A DNA stretch of 64,000 nucleotides, from contig NKIY01000014.1 in assembly GCA_002256345.1 (NCBI GenBank), forward strand, positions 93,947 through 157,946, written 5' to 3'. The notes beneath the pieces are model-generated. The model made no database searches and was not told the origin of the DNA. It was given only the letters and a program-made list of their open reading frames with translations. The translations under genes and the position numbers were made by a program. Every line of letters starts with the position of its first letter. The first letter of the stretch is position 1. This document shows positions 32,622 to 42,816 of this stretch, piece after piece. The stretch comes from Bradyrhizobiaceae bacterium PARB1. GTDB taxonomy: Bacteria > Pseudomonadota > Alphaproteobacteria > Rhizobiales > Xanthobacteraceae.

Positions 32622-35600
32622 TCACGAACCGACGACGACATCGGCGCTATGCGCAGTCTTGGACTTTCTGAACTTCGCTTTGAGCTTTTCGCGCAGAGTC
32701 TGGAATGTGACGTACAGCATGGGGATCAGGAAAATCCCGAGCGTGCTGGCAACCGTCATACCGACGAAGACGGGCGTACTGACGTTACGGCGAGCGATCA
32801 TCGAGGCTCCATCCGCCCAGACGAGCGGGACCAAGCCGAGGATGAATGCGATCGACGTCATCATCACCGCGCGGAAGCGAAGTTTTGCTCCGAGCTCGGC
32901 AGCTTCCTTGATGCTGAGACCGAGCTCGCGCTGTTCCTTGGCGAACTCGACGATCAGGATGCCGTTTTTGGCGGCCAAGGCGATCAGCACGACCAAGCCG
33001 ATCTGCGCATAAAGATCGAGGGTCAGTCTCGCAAACAGGAATCCTAGGAAAGCGCCGAGAACACCTATCGCCACCGACAAGAGTACGGGTACCGGAATGG
33101 TCCAGCTTTCGTAGAGCGCGACAAGGAAGAGATAAGCGAAGAGCAACGCAAGCCCAAGAATAATTGTCGTCTGTCCCTCGGCCTGCTGTTCCTGATAGGC
33201 GGTCCCCGTCCATTCGAAGGCATAGGCTGGCGGCAATGCCTTTGCCGAGACCATCGCCATCGCTTTCATGGCTTCACCGGAGGAGACACCGGGGGCCGGC
33301 GAGCCGTTCACGGTCACGGACCGATAGTTGTTGTAACGTGTGATGACAGCCGGTCCGGTGACTGTCCGAAGCTCCGCAATCGACTGGAGCGGTACCATGG
33401 CGCCGCCGGCACTGCGGACATAGATGTCCCATAGTGCCGGAATGTCCCTGCGGTTCGTTACGTCACCCTGAAGATTGACCTGCCAGGTGCGGCCGAAGAG
33501 ATTGAAGTCATTGACATAGGAACCTCCCAGCGTGGTCTGCAGCGCAGCGAAAATGTCTCCGATCGCGACACCAAGCGCCTGCGCTTTTTCGCGATCGATA
33601 TCGAGGAAGAGCGAGGGCGCGTTCGCCCCGTAGGTCGTGAACACCCGCCTCAGTTTCGGATCCTGGTTGGCTGCAGCGACCACTCCGTTTGCCAGGTTGC
33701 CGAGCGTCGCTGGCTCTGCGCCTTCCAGCGATTCGAGCATAAACTCGAAGCCGCCGCTGGTCGAAAGCCCCACGACCGGCGGCAGATTGAAAGGAAGCAC
33801 GGTCGCCGTTCGAACCTGCTGGCCTGCGACGAACATCTGTCCAATCAGGACTTGTGCCTTATCCGCCGCGGCAGTGCGCTGTTCGAACGGCTTGAGTTTG
33901 GCGATGACGAAAGCGTTGTTGCTGGCGGCAAAGCTGTCCAGCAACGAATAGCCAATGACAGCGACAACATCCTGGACCTGCGGTATACCCGCCAGAATCT
34001 TTTCGACGTCGCGAACGGATTCGCTCGTGCGCGCGACAGATGCGCCATCCGGCAATTGTATGTTGACGAAAAATGCGCCCTGATCCTCTTCCGGCAAAAG
34101 TCCAGTCGGCGTTATCGAACCGAGGCTGACAATACCTGCGCCGCTTACCAGCACGACAACGATGGAGAAAGCTGAGAGCCTCAACGACTTTCTGACAATG
34201 CGTGCATAGCCGTCACGCAAACCGTCGATCCGACGACCGATCCAGCCCATCACACCGCGCTTGGGGCCACCATGCCGCACAAACACGGCGCAAAGCGCGG
34301 GAGAAAGCGTCAACGCATTGATCGCGGAGATCAACATCGAAACGCTGATGGTAACAGCGAATTGCCTGAACAATTCACCGGAAATGCCGGGGATAAAGCC
34401 GATCGGCACGAAAACGGAAAGAAGCACCAGCGTGATCGCGATGATGGGCGCGGTCACCTGCGCCATGGCCTTCTTGGTCGCCGCGACGGGTGAAAGCTCC
34501 GGCTCCTCTTCCATGACGCGCTCGACATTCTCGACTACGACAATAGCGTCGTCGACGACGATGCCGATGGCAAGAACCAGCGCGAGAAGCGAAACGGTGT
34601 TAGCGGAGTATCCCAGCGCCAGCATCACGGCAAAAGTGCCGACGAGACTGACCGGGACCGCGATGATAGGAACGATGGTTGCCCGAAGATTGCCAAGAAA
34701 AATGAAAACGACGATCGCGACAAGGACGAACGCTTCGACGAGCGTGTGAACGACTGCCCTGATCGTGTCGTTCACGAACTCCGTGGAGTCGTACATAACG
34801 CGAATCTTCAAGCCGTCCGGGAATCGGCGCTGCAGCACTTCGAGTTTCTTGTTGATCGCAGTGGACGTCGCCAGCGCGTTGGCCCCCGGTGACAGGAAAA
34901 TAGCGATTCCTATCGCCGGGTTGCCATTGACCCGGGCTTCGGCATCTTCGTTTTGCGCCCCCAGTTCAACGCGGGCGACATCGCTGATGCGTAGCACCGA
35001 TCCATCGGCATTGGCGCGCAATAGGATCTCGCCAAATTCTTTCGCTGTGGTCAGCCGCCCTTGCGTCTGCACGTTGAGCTGAAAGCGCTGGTCGTCGGGG
35101 ACGGGACGCGCGCCGATCCGACCTACCGGCGCCTGCACGCTCTGGGATTGGATCGCACGGATCACATTCGATGGTGCCAACCCAAGACTCGACAACCTTT
35201 CCACATCGAACCAGATGCGCATCGAATAGTTCATGCGACTGAACAATTGCGCCGAGCCGACACCTGGGGTTCGGGACAACTCGTCCAGCACGTTGATCGT
35301 AGCGTAGTTCGTCATGAACAATGTGTCGTGCTTCTGCGCAGGACTATAGACGGAGATGAACTGCAGAATGGACGAAGATTGCTTTTGAACCGTGAGGCCG
35401 AGCGCCCGCACCTCGGGCGGAAGCTGGGCAAGGGCGGTCTGAACCCTATTATTGACATTGACTGTATTGATGTCGGCGTTCGTTCCGAGGGCAAAGCTGA
35501 CGGTTAGGGTGTAGGAGCCATCATTGCCGCTGGTGCTCTTCATGTAGAGCATCTTATCGACACCGATCACCTTCGACTCGATCGGCTGTCCCACAGTCGC

Positions 35601-35777
35601 TTCCACAACCTCGGCAGACGCGCCGGGATAGATGCCGGTCACCCGGACCTGAGGCGGCACAATATCGGGAAGTTGGGCGACTGGGATGCGCATCATCGCG
35701 AGCCCGCCTGCCAGCGTCATCACAATGGCGATCACAATGGCAAGACGCGGCCTGTCGATGAAAAGATTGGAGATCAT
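32622..35777 (-). CDS. RND efflux pump inner-membrane transporter (HAE1 family)
   Basis: A 1051-residue proton-driven multidrug exporter of the AcrB/MexF/BepE type, full length. It has the N-terminal helix ([22 protein letters not shown]), two periplasmic porter domains and twelve membrane helices. The proton-relay motif [19 protein letters not shown] carries the adjacent aspartates of helix 4, and the second-half motif [16 protein letters not shown] is present. It lies three bases after the adaptor gene. No outer-membrane TolC-like gene follows, so it must use one encoded elsewhere. The TetR gene upstream is the likely repressor. Confidence 0.95.
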   Translation of the reverse strand: MISNLFIDRPRLAIVIAIVMTLAGGLAMMRIPVAQLPDIVPPQVRVTGIYPGASAEVVEATVGQPIESKVIGVDKMLYMKSTSGNDGSYTLTVSFALGTNADINTVNVNNRVQTALAQLPPEVRALGLTVQKQSSSILQFISVYSPAQKHDTLFMTNYATINVLDELSRTPGVGSAQLFSRMNYSMRIWFDVERLSSLGLAPSNVIRAIQSQSVQAPVGRIGARPVPDDQRFQLNVQTQGRLTTAKEFGEILLRANADGSVLRISDVARVELGAQNEDAEARVNGNPAIGIAIFLSPGANALATSTAINKKLEVLQRRFPDGLKIRVMYDSTEFVNDTIRAVVHTLVEAFVLVAIVVFIFLGNLRATIVPIIAVPVSLVGTFAVMLALGYSANTVSLLALVLAIGIVVDDAIVVVENVERVMEEEPELSPVAATKKAMAQVTAPIIAITLVLLSVFVPIGFIPGISGELFRQFAVTISVSMLISAINALTLSPALCAVFVRHGGPKRGVMGWIGRRIDGLRDGYARIVRKSLRLSAFSIVVVLVSGAGIVSLGSITPTGLLPEEDQGAFFVNIQLPDGASVARTSESVRDVEKILAGIPQVQDVVAVIGYSLLDSFAASNNAFVIAKLKPFEQRTAAADKAQVLIGQMFVAGQQVRTATVLPFNLPPVVGLSTSGGFEFMLESLEGAEPATLGNLANGVVAAANQDPKLRRVFTTYGANAPSLFLDIDREKAQALGVAIGDIFAALQTTLGGSYVNDFNLFGRTWQVNLQGDVTNRRDIPALWDIYVRSAGGAMVPLQSIAELRTVTGPAVITRYNNYRSVTVNGSPAPGVSSGEAMKAMAMVSAKALPPAYAFEWTGTAYQEQQAEGQTTIILGLALLFAYLFLVALYESWTIPVPVLLSVAIGVLGAFLGFLFARLTLDLYAQIGLVVLIALAAKNGILIVEFAKEQRELGLSIKEAAELGAKLRFRAVMMTSIAFILGLVPLVWADGASMIARRNVSTPVFVGMTVASTLGIFLIPMLYVTFQTLREKLKAKFRKSKTAHSADVVVGS

Positions 35778-35780
35778 GCC

Positions 35781-36932
35781 TTATCCCCGCTGGGCTGGTT
35801 TCGATGGCGGGGACAAAGCCTCTACCGGAGCGGGCGCAACCGGTGTATTCGGTCTCACGCGCTGAATTCCTTCAGCAATAACCCGCTCGCCAACCTGTAG
35901 CCCTTCGATGATCGCAGCCGTCGTTGCCGTTGATTGACCCAGTTTGATCCGGCGCTGTTGTGCGATGTCTTTTTCGCCGACGACATAAACAAAATCGCCC
36001 TGCTGATCGGTCAGCACGGCGGCGCGCGGGATAGCGACTACGTCGCGGGGCTTTACCGACTCCAGTACGACACGCACCAGTTCGTCGTTCACCAGTTCGC
36101 GTCCCCCCCTACCGGGCAAGGCGGGGTTCGGTACAATGGCGCGCAGGACGATCGTGTCGGTGTCGCGGGCCACGTTGATATCGATGAAGTTGAGCTTGCC
36201 GACCTGACCGTAAAGACGTCCGTCAGGAAGCCGCAAGCGGATACGAACAGCGTTGGAACCGCCGTCCGCGGCAAATCGCTCACGCAGTTCGAGAAACCGC
36301 GCTACCGAGATCGGAAAACTGACGTAGATCGGATCCTGGCTTACGATGGTCGCGAGGGCACCCGACGCGGGCCCCACGACGTTACCAATGGTGAAGGCGG
36401 TACGTCCGACGCGACCATCGATCGGGGAACGAATTTCAGTATAACCAAGACTGATCTCGGACTGACGCAACTGCGCTTGCGCCGATCTTAACTGTGCGGC
36501 GGCTGTTTTTTGAGCCGCCCGCGCATTGTCTGCCGAACTCTGACTTCCAGACGAACTCTTGAGCAACTGCTCTGCTCGATCGAGCGCGAGATTCGCGTTT
36601 TCCAACTGGGCTTGCGCCTGAGCTACTGCGGCGCGCTTTCCTTCGACATCCGCTTCAAAGGGCGCGCGTTCAAGACGAAAGAGAAGATCGCCCTTGCTGA
36701 CTTCAGCACCCTCGACAAAAAGCTTCTCGTCGAGGAAGGCGGTCACACGGGCCGAAAGATCGACTCGGCCTATGGCCTGGATCCGGCCATTGATCTCTGT
36801 CGCTTCAGTAATCGCTTTTGATTCCACCGTCACAACGCCAACCATGGGCGGTCCTCCCGCACCTGTTTGCGCCGACACTGGCACGGCCAGAAATGTGCTG
36901 GCGATGGCGATTAGACGAAGGATGGGCGACAT
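35781..36932 (-). CDS. RND efflux periplasmic adaptor (MFP)
   Basis: A 383-residue membrane-fusion protein linking the RND transporter to an outer-membrane channel. A signal peptide covers residues 1-21 (VSA). The barrel-sandwich half AIGRVDLSARVTAFLDEKLFVEGAEVSKGD precedes a coiled-coil hairpin (about 95-165, AVAQAQAQLENANLALDRAEQLL), then LGYTEIRSPIDGRVGR, the beta-barrel and membrane-proximal domains. There is no lipobox, unlike AcrA. It starts the operon and is divergent from the TetR gene across a 17-base operator-like palindrome. Confidence 0.94.
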   Translation of the reverse strand: MSPILRLIAIASTFLAVPVSAQTGAGGPPMVGVVTVESKAITEATEINGRIQAIGRVDLSARVTAFLDEKLFVEGAEVSKGDLLFRLERAPFEADVEGKRAAVAQAQAQLENANLALDRAEQLLKSSSGSQSSADNARAAQKTAAAQLRSAQAQLRQSEISLGYTEIRSPIDGRVGRTAFTIGNVVGPASGALATIVSQDPIYVSFPISVARFLELRERFAADGGSNAVRIRLRLPDGRLYGQVGKLNFIDINVARDTDTIVLRAIVPNPALPGRGGRELVNDELVRVVLESVKPRDVVAIPRAAVLTDQQGDFVYVVGEKDIAQQRRIKLGQSTATTAAIIEGLQVGERVIAEGIQRVRPNTPVAPAPVEALSPPSKPAQRG

Positions 36933-36978
36933 CAGGCATGATCCAGCATGAATTACGAGATTCTAGGCAGACCTATAT

Positions 36979-36995
36979 ACATACGAACCGTATGT
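36979..36995. promoter_or_regulatory. TetR-type operator between efflux operon and its regulator
   Basis: ACATACG-AAC-CGTATGT is a perfect 7-bp inverted repeat with a 3-bp spacer, centred 46 bases upstream of the adaptor start and 41 bases upstream of tetR. It resembles AcrR-type operators in size, sequence and position and should be bound by the adjacent regulator. Confidence 0.7.
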
Positions 36996-37027
36996 TTGTA
37001 AATTAAAATGATAAGGAGACCGAATAG

Positions 37028-37663
37028 ATGCGTCGAACCAAGGAGCAAGCGGCCGAAACCCGGCAGACGATCCTGAAAGTGGCGGAGGAGCTTTTTCTGG
37101 AAAAAGGCTACGAGAACGTGTCGCTCGACGAGATCGCCGGCGCGGCGGCCGTCACGCGCGGCGCCGTCCACTGGCACTTCCGAAACAAGCAGGGATTGTT
37201 GTTTGCGATCCGCGACGAGATGCGCCTCCCCATGCAGGATCTAGCGGAGCGGTTAGCGGCGGACACCACCCTCGCGCCGCTGACAGCGCTTGGCGATGTG
37301 ATATCGAGTACATTTTCTTACTTGCAGGCGGACCCGCGACAAAGGCGGATTCTCAAGGTGCTTTTGCAGGTCGATTGGGCCTCTTCAGAGGATGATCCCG
37401 ATAGCGGAAAGACTTTTCAGCATCAGTTTCGGGGTTCGCTCATCAAGATATTCGAAGCCGCGGAGAGAAATGAAGCTCTGCCCGCTCCCTGGACGCCGAA
37501 ATCTGCTGCCATAGCGTTCAGCGCGATGTTGAACGGGCTGATCAACGAATGGGCTCGCGGACAAACCGATTTCGAGCTCGTGCCGGATGCAACCGCAATC
37601 GTGCGAACGGTCCTCGATGCATGGAGCACGCTCGCAAGATCTGCCTCAACCGTCGCATCCTAA
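37028..37663 (+). CDS. TetR-family repressor of the efflux pump (AcrR/BepR type)
   Basis: A 211-residue repressor. The N-terminal HTH (ILKVAEELFLEKGYENVSLDEIAGAAAVTRGAVHWHFRNKQGLLFAI) is the AcrR/TtgR form, with TRGAVHWHF in the recognition helix. The C-terminal TetR_C domain follows. An AAGGAG site lies eight bases upstream of the ATG. It is divergent from the RND operon and shares its operator-bearing spacer, so it most likely represses both until a pump substrate binds. Confidence 0.93.
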   Translation: MRRTKEQAAETRQTILKVAEELFLEKGYENVSLDEIAGAAAVTRGAVHWHFRNKQGLLFAIRDEMRLPMQDLAERLAADTTLAPLTALGDVISSTFSYLQADPRQRRILKVLLQVDWASSEDDPDSGKTFQHQFRGSLIKIFEAAERNEALPAPWTPKSAAIAFSAMLNGLINEWARGQTDFELVPDATAIVRTVLDAWSTLARSASTVAS

Positions 37664-37845
37664 CCTGCGCCGAGCGTGGCGTAAAAGCTGGTAAGGCCGG
37701 TGACGAGACAGTGCGGCAGCCATGGGGCCATCTCATCAGAATCTTCGTATTCTGAAATGACCGGCTGCACACCGGAGGCTGTGGTGCCTCCGCGGATCGT
37801 GTTGGAATTTGGCGGAGCGGCCCCCGGCGGAATGAGATTATCGTT

Positions 37846-38250
37846 TCATGCGGCGAGGTAAATCTTCTTAGCGAGTTGCTTGGTAGCAAGCGTCCGCCAC
37901 CCGTCGATCTTCCGCATTGAGATTTGGCCGGACGCCATCAGGGGCCAGAACAGCATGGCGGCGATTTCGGCCGAAGGCAGCACGGTTCTGCGTCTTGATC
38001 CGCCTTTTGAACTCTTCGTGCAGACGCTCGATCGCGTTGTCCGGGCGCTTTTCCACTGGCTCAGCGGCAGACGGGTGAAGCTGAAGAGGCGGTCGCCGGC
38101 CTCAAGGCTATCGGCGACGGCCCTGTGCCGGAACCTCCACTTGCGGACGAACGCCTTGCGCCCCTCGCGCTGTGCGTTCTGGCTGCTGAAAAATGGGTCT
38201 TGAAGGGCGATTTTCCTGATGCGCGCGGCGAGGTGAGCCAATCGATGGGG
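37846..38250 (-). pseudogene. IS256-family transposase remnant
   Basis: Only the C-terminal third of a mutator-type transposase remains, spread over two frames. One frame holds WRFRHRAVADSLEAGDRLFSFTRL with PLSQWKSARTT, a second holds NAIERLHEEFKRRIKTQ, and the first resumes with VLPSAEIAAMLFWPLMASG and MRKIDGWRTLATKQ. The N-terminal catalytic region is absent. Two frame changes lie at about 38030-38060 and 37980-38000. It is inactive and marks an old insertion or deletion edge between the TetR gene and the IS5 element. Confidence 0.8.
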
Positions 38251-38403
38251 CGTAGAGGCCCTGCCTGCGTAGTTTTCGCTGTGGTTTCGTCTCATGTTTG
38301 AGAGCTATGCGGGATTTTCGGTGACGGGGTGAATCAAGCGGCGGATTTCTTTTCGGACGCGACTTCGATTCCGTCGCGGAATGTTACACCGTTGACGACC
38401 TTA

Positions 38404-39336
38404 GAGTCGGACTCGAAACGACGTGAACGAGATCAAGGTCTTGCCAGCCGCCGTGTGATGGTTCGGATGTGGGCGACGAGCACCCACGCGGTTGCGCTTG
38501 CGATGGTCGCCTCAAAATCCTTGGCGAGCCTGCGGCATCGACCAAGCCACGCGAATGTACGCTCGACGACCCACCTGCGCGGTAGAACCTCGAAGCCCTC
38601 AGCATGGTCGGATCGCTTGATGATCGCGAGCGTCAATTTTCCGATCTTTGCGAGAGCATTCCGCATCTTGTCCCCCGCATAACCACCATCGGCGAAGACG
38701 TGCCGCAGCCACGGATAGAGCCGGCGGATCGAAGCCAGTACGCGGGGGCCACCATCACGGTCCTGGACATCGGCTGGATGCACGAGGAGACCAACCAGAT
38801 TGCCTTGCGTGTCGGTTACAATGTGGCGTTTGCGCCCCTTGATCTTTTTGCCGGCGTCGTAGCCGCGCGGGCCGCCGCTTTCCGTGGTTTTCACCGATTG
38901 GCTGTCGATGACGCCCGCCGTCGGGCTCGCCTCACGTCCAGCATGCTCGCGTGCCGCCATCACTAGCGTGTAGTTGATCGAGCTGAACCTGCCCTCGCGC
39001 GACCATCCATAGAAATAGCCCTGAACGGTCGAGTACGGTGGGAAGTCCTTGGGCAACTGACGCCATTGGCACCCTGTCGAGACCATGTACAGGATCGCAT
39101 TCACCACGGCTCGCAAGTCCGTCTCACGCGGCCTCCCAATGCGGGATGGGGAAGGTATCAAAGGCTTCAGCAATCCCCACTCCGCATCCGTCAGATCGCT
39201 TGCATAATGCAGTCCCTCACGGCGATATTGTCGCCGGGTGATTTCAGTCCAGGCCATCGTGCTCTCCCTCGAATCTTCGCAAATCCGAAGGAATCATAAG
39301 CCACTGAAATCACTCAACCCTTTTTCAGTCAGCCTC
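38404..39336 (-). mobile_element. IS5-family insertion sequence
   Basis: The transposase gene at 38433-39257 is bounded on the right by a sequence ending CAGTCAGCCTC at 39336; read inward this begins GAGGCTGACTGAAAAAGG. A weakly matching end, GAGTCGGACTCGAAA, begins near 38404. The repeats are too diverged to fix the left boundary, and no target duplication was recognised. Confidence 0.6.
38433..39257 (-). CDS. IS5-family transposase
   Basis: A 274-residue DDE transposase of the IS5 family, apparently intact. The N-terminal DUF4096-like region reads DAEWGLLKPLIPSPSRIGRP, followed by NAILYMVSTGCQWRQLPKDFPPYSTVQGYFYGW. The DDE core shows the first Asp in AGVIDSQSVKTTESGG, the second in VFADGGYAGDK and the Glu in RWVVERTFAWLGRCRRLAKDFE. 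The gene starts at ATG 39257 with a GGGAG site upstream. It separates the IS256 remnant from the degraded region beside the cox cluster. Confidence 0.93.
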   Translation of the reverse strand: MAWTEITRRQYRREGLHYASDLTDAEWGLLKPLIPSPSRIGRPRETDLRAVVNAILYMVSTGCQWRQLPKDFPPYSTVQGYFYGWSREGRFSSINYTLVMAAREHAGREASPTAGVIDSQSVKTTESGGPRGYDAGKKIKGRKRHIVTDTQGNLVGLLVHPADVQDRDGGPRVLASIRRLYPWLRHVFADGGYAGDKMRNALAKIGKLTLAIIKRSDHAEGFEVLPRRWVVERTFAWLGRCRRLAKDFEATIASATAWVLVAHIRTITRRLARP

Positions 39337-40133
39337 TCATCGCAGATATGCTTTGTGAATGATTGCCGAGTAAGGCTCGCCGCTTTACGCAACGTCTGTT
39401 TTCAGCCCGAACGCCGGGATTTTGCGAATCCGGCTTTGCAGGGCAAGTTCGAATTGCTCCCATCCCAGCAGCGACCTTGCTGCCTTTATCTGCTGCGTGA
39501 TCACGAGCATTTTTCCGCCCCCTTGGAAGCCGTTTCAGAAGCGGAGATTCGCTTGAGGCGAAAACCGCCAGGAGGAGCCGTTGCATATCCATGACGAATC
39601 ATGCGCCGACATCTCTCAGGCGCGGGACTGCACGGGCACAAGCGCTCCCGCGGCACAACTCCGATGGACCCTTAAGGAGAATTCAATTGGCCGCTTGCAC
39701 GCGCTTTTCGGCCTCGCGAGACTGCATGCGAAAGTGCTTCGGCGAGCAGCGTCAAAGCGATAAACTGATGCTGAGTGGTCATTGCGCCGACAGCAAACGC
39801 GCCTCTCACGGCCGTCGCCTGCCGCTCAGACTTATCTAGACCAATCGGCGCAGCGATACCGTTCGCCGTTGGATTCGCTCGGTTGCAGTCATGGCTTTGT
39901 GAATCAGTCATCACGCTGGCGACTCCTCGGTAAGTGTCCTATTCCGGCAACCTCTTTGCGGGTTGTTTTACGTCGCTTAAAGTCCACATCTCAAACGCAA
40001 GGGCCGGGGTTGACTGGAAGACTCATGCGAATCGTCGCGCCCTTCAGGCGACAGCAGGCGAGAACGTTGATGCTGGGTTTTGTTTCGGGTTCGGTGGAAT
40101 GTCTACTTAAACAAGCCCCTCCCCTACCCTCGC
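39337..40133. other. Gene-poor, degraded stretch beside the cox cluster
   Basis: About 800 bases without a convincing intact gene. Apart from the CoxM-like relic at 39672-39866 nothing was recognised on either strand. In Oligotropha this is where coxH, coxI and coxK follow coxG; none of them is present here. Confidence 0.55.
39672..39866 (-). pseudogene. Possible relic of a CoxM-like FAD subunit
   Basis: A minus-strand frame reads FAVGAMTTQHQFIALTLLAEAL, which lines up with VIGAMTTQHTLIGSDLLAAKL of the intact CoxM at 46.8-47.7 kb, including an identical run of seven residues. The preceding residues may also fit loosely, but the following IRYMGTIGG FAD motif is absent. It may be the remains of a second cox-like FAD subunit or a chance match in a short stretch. 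Confidence 0.35.
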
Positions 40134-40763
40134 TCATACTCCCGATGTGGATGAACAGATGAACATCATCAGCGGCTCGTTCTGGGCATGGGCATGACCG
40201 TTGATACAACACCAATGCGTTGCAATGATCACGCCCAGCATCACGGCGCCTGTCGCACCCACCATCTTCTTCAGCCAGCCGACTTTCTTCTTTTCCGCGG
40301 AAGCCTCATCCGCGGTTTCGACCGGACCGCCGACGATGCCGCTGAACTTCTCGAAGAACTCCCCTGCAAGCTTCGTGGCCGTCGCATCGATCAATCGCCC
40401 GCCGAGTTGCGCGAGCTTGCCGCCGATCTCGGCCTTCACGGTGTAATGAAGGATGGTTGCGTCACCATCGGCCTCCAGCTTGACCGCGGCGCTGCCTTTG
40501 GCAAAGCCGGCCATGCCTCCGGAGCCTTCACCGGTGATAGTGTAACCGTTCGGCGGATCGAAGTCGGACAAGGTCACCTTGCCGGTGAACGAAGCCTTCA
40601 CGGGACCGACGCGCAGCGTGACCTTGGCGTTCATTTCATTGTCGGATGTCTTCTCGATGGACTCGCATCCGGGGATGCACTGCTTGAGCACATCGACGTC
40701 GTTGAGCGCGGCATAGACTAACTCGCGTGAAGCTTCGATGCGTTGCGAACCGTTCATATCCAT
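40134..40763 (-). CDS. coxG: CoxG, SRPBCC-type CO dehydrogenase accessory protein
   Basis: A 209-residue protein of the CoxG/SRPBCC family (residues 1-145: GSQRIEASRELVYAALNDVDVLKQCIPGCESIEK and GEGSGGMAGFAKGSAAVKLE), followed by a hydrophobic C-terminal anchor (about 170-185). CoxG is thought to hold CO dehydrogenase to the cytoplasmic membrane and link it to quinones. It overlaps the coxF stop. Residues after the anchor (HWCCINGHAHAQ and beyond) look unusual and may come from the degraded neighbouring DNA, since coxH, coxI and coxK do not follow. Confidence 0.9.
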   Translation of the reverse strand: MDMNGSQRIEASRELVYAALNDVDVLKQCIPGCESIEKTSDNEMNAKVTLRVGPVKASFTGKVTLSDFDPPNGYTITGEGSGGMAGFAKGSAAVKLEADGDATILHYTVKAEIGGKLAQLGGRLIDATATKLAGEFFEKFSGIVGGPVETADEASAEKKKVGWLKKMVGATGAVMLGVIIATHWCCINGHAHAQNEPLMMFICSSTSGV

Positions 40764-41605
40764 CAGACATGTCCTTCTTCCTGTTGTTCCGCCCGCCGTT
40801 GTCCACGGCGGCGCACCTCGACCATCTCCGCAACGATCGACAATGCAATTTCATCCGGCGTGATCGCGCCGAGATCGAGTCCGGCCGGGGCCCGCAGAGT
40901 CTCCAGTTGCAAGGGCGGCACGCCCGCGGCAGCCAGTTCGTCCTTCAGCACGGCCGCCTTCTTGCGCGATCCGACGAAGGCGACATAGGTTGACTGAGCG
41001 GCCAAAGCCGATTTCAACGCTGCCGTATCACCACGCCCCTGAGTCGACACAACGACATATCGGTTGCCGCCGCTGTCCGCAGGGATCTCATAACCATCCA
41101 CAAGCCGATCGGTATCGCCGAACAGCGCATGATCCGCGGCTGGGGCGCACACTGATACGAAGAATCCCATGCGCTGGGCGATGGCCGCGATCGCCACCGC
41201 CACAGGCGATGCGCCGCAGACATAAAGCTGCGGACGCGGCAGGATCGGTTCGACAAAAATATCCATGGTGCCGTGGCTCGGACACATGTTGTTGGCGTAG
41301 AGGACGCCGTCGTGTGATTCACCGGCTTTCAGTCCGTGTTCTTCCAGCACATCCTTCGGCTGCACGCTGATGAGGCGCGGCTGGCCGTCCGAGAGCGACT
41401 GCCGCGCCGCCTTCAGCACATTGGCACGTGCGCAACCCCCACCGATCCATCCGGCGGTCATGGTGCCGTCTCTGAGGATGACGGCCTTCGCGCCCGCCTT
41501 CGCTGCGGTCAGCGATACCGTGCGCACCACAGTGGCCAGCGCGAACGGCTCGCCGCGGGCTTTCATGTCGTTGACGATGTCGAGGACATCGGGTGCGAGC
41601 GTCAT
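40763..41605 (-). CDS. coxF: CoxF, XdhC-like molybdenum-cofactor maturation protein
   Basis: A 280-residue XdhC/CoxF-family protein, needed for maturing the Mo-Cu centre in form I CO dehydrogenase. The XdhC N-terminal domain (PFALATVVRTVSLTAAKAGAKAVIL with GWIGGGCARANVLKAA) binds sulfurated molybdenum cofactor in relatives. The C-terminal Rossmann part has QLYVCGASPVAVAIAAIAQRMGFFVSVC and YVAFVGSRKKAAVL. I chose ATG 41605, five bases after the coxE stop; the frame opens at 41683 inside coxE. It overlaps coxG by one base. Confidence 0.92.
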   Translation of the reverse strand: MTLAPDVLDIVNDMKARGEPFALATVVRTVSLTAAKAGAKAVILRDGTMTAGWIGGGCARANVLKAARQSLSDGQPRLISVQPKDVLEEHGLKAGESHDGVLYANNMCPSHGTMDIFVEPILPRPQLYVCGASPVAVAIAAIAQRMGFFVSVCAPAADHALFGDTDRLVDGYEIPADSGGNRYVVVSTQGRGDTAALKSALAAQSTYVAFVGSRKKAAVLKDELAAAGVPPLQLETLRAPAGLDLGAITPDEIALSIVAEMVEVRRRGQRRAEQQEEGHV

Positions 41606-41609
41606 GATC

Positions 41610-42815
41610 TCATATCCTTGCCAGATAAGGTTCGAGCGCCTGCAGACTTTCGAGATTGTGCGCCGGAGCGAACAGATCGACATGGGGCAGCGCCGCCTTC
41701 ATGCCGGCCGCCTCCGGCGCATAATCGCGCCAGCCGATCATCGGATTGAGCCAGGCGATGCGGCGGCAGCGTCGGCGCAGCGCCGCCATCTCACGGCCCA
41801 GTTGCTCGGCCGGTCCGGTGTCATAACCGTCGGACACGATCATGACGCAGGTGCGCGCATGAATCGCACGCTTCGCGTGCCAGCGGTTGAATGTGCCAAG
41901 CGACTCGCCGATCCGTGTCCCGCCGCCGACGCCCTGGGCCAGGATCGACATGCGCTCCACCGCCCGCGTCGCATCGCGCTCGCGCAGCGCCGGTGAGATG
42001 TGAATCAGCCGCGTATGAAATACGAAGGCTTCCGCTTCGCGGAACGTGTCAAGAATGCCGTGCATGAAGCGCAGGAACACCGCCGAATACATGCTCATGG
42101 AACCCGAGGCGTCGAGGAGCACGACGAGGCGCAGCGGCTTGTTCTTGCGCTGGCGCCAGACCAGTTCCATCGGCGTGCCGCCATGCGCGATGCTCTTGTG
42201 GATCGTGCGCCGCAGGTCGATGCGCCGGCCCGCGCGGCGTGCCTGCTCGCGCCGGGTCAGCCGCACGCGCATCGCCTTTGCCAACCTGGCCGCAACGGCA
42301 TGAGCCTCCGCAAGATCGGATGGATTGGCGAGATGACGGAAATCGGCTTTGGCAAGCGAATCAGACCGCGAGGCTCCTTCGCGTAGACCGGGGCTGTTCT
42401 CGTTGGTCTCGTCATCACCACCGGGACGCCTTTGCACGCTATCCGGTGCGCCGTCCGGATTGCCCGGCCGATCGCCGCTCTTCGTGCTGTCGAAACCCGG
42501 CGGGGTCTTCTGCAGCACGCCGGACATGCGCGTGGCGGATTTCATGCCGCGCCCCAGCCAGAACGCATCAAATATCTCGTCGAATTTCTCCCAGTCCGCC
42601 TTGTTGCTGCACAACAGCGCGCGCAGCGCTGGACGCAACCGCGATGGCGATGACGAATCCGGACCGGCAAGCACCGTGAGCGCGTCACTTGTCTCGGCGA
42701 GCCCGACAATAAAAGCGTTGTCGCGCAGCACGCGGACGAAATCGCCGAGCTTGCGGCGCGCGCCTGCGCCCGCCGGAGCAGCAATCGTCTCGCGAATGGC
42801 CGCACTTCCTGCCAT
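41610..42815 (-). CDS. coxE: CoxE, VWA-domain accessory protein
   Basis: A 401-residue protein with a C-terminal von Willebrand A domain. The metal-ion site is complete: LLDASGSMS (DxSxS) with the later Thr and Asp in GGGTRIGES and MIVSDGYDTGP. In O. carboxidovorans CoxE works with the AAA+ protein CoxD to build the CuSMoO2 cluster. I chose ATG 42815, which lies two bases after the coxD stop; the longer frame from 42854 overlaps coxD. Charged linker residues at about 115-185 separate the two domains. Confidence 0.93.
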   Translation of the reverse strand: MAGSAAIRETIAAPAGAGARRKLGDFVRVLRDNAFIVGLAETSDALTVLAGPDSSSPSRLRPALRALLCSNKADWEKFDEIFDAFWLGRGMKSATRMSGVLQKTPPGFDSTKSGDRPGNPDGAPDSVQRRPGGDDETNENSPGLREGASRSDSLAKADFRHLANPSDLAEAHAVAARLAKAMRVRLTRREQARRAGRRIDLRRTIHKSIAHGGTPMELVWRQRKNKPLRLVVLLDASGSMSMYSAVFLRFMHGILDTFREAEAFVFHTRLIHISPALRERDATRAVERMSILAQGVGGGTRIGESLGTFNRWHAKRAIHARTCVMIVSDGYDTGPAEQLGREMAALRRRCRRIAWLNPMIGWRDYAPEAAGMKAALPHVDLFAPAHNLESLQALEPYLARI

Positions 42816-42816
42816 A

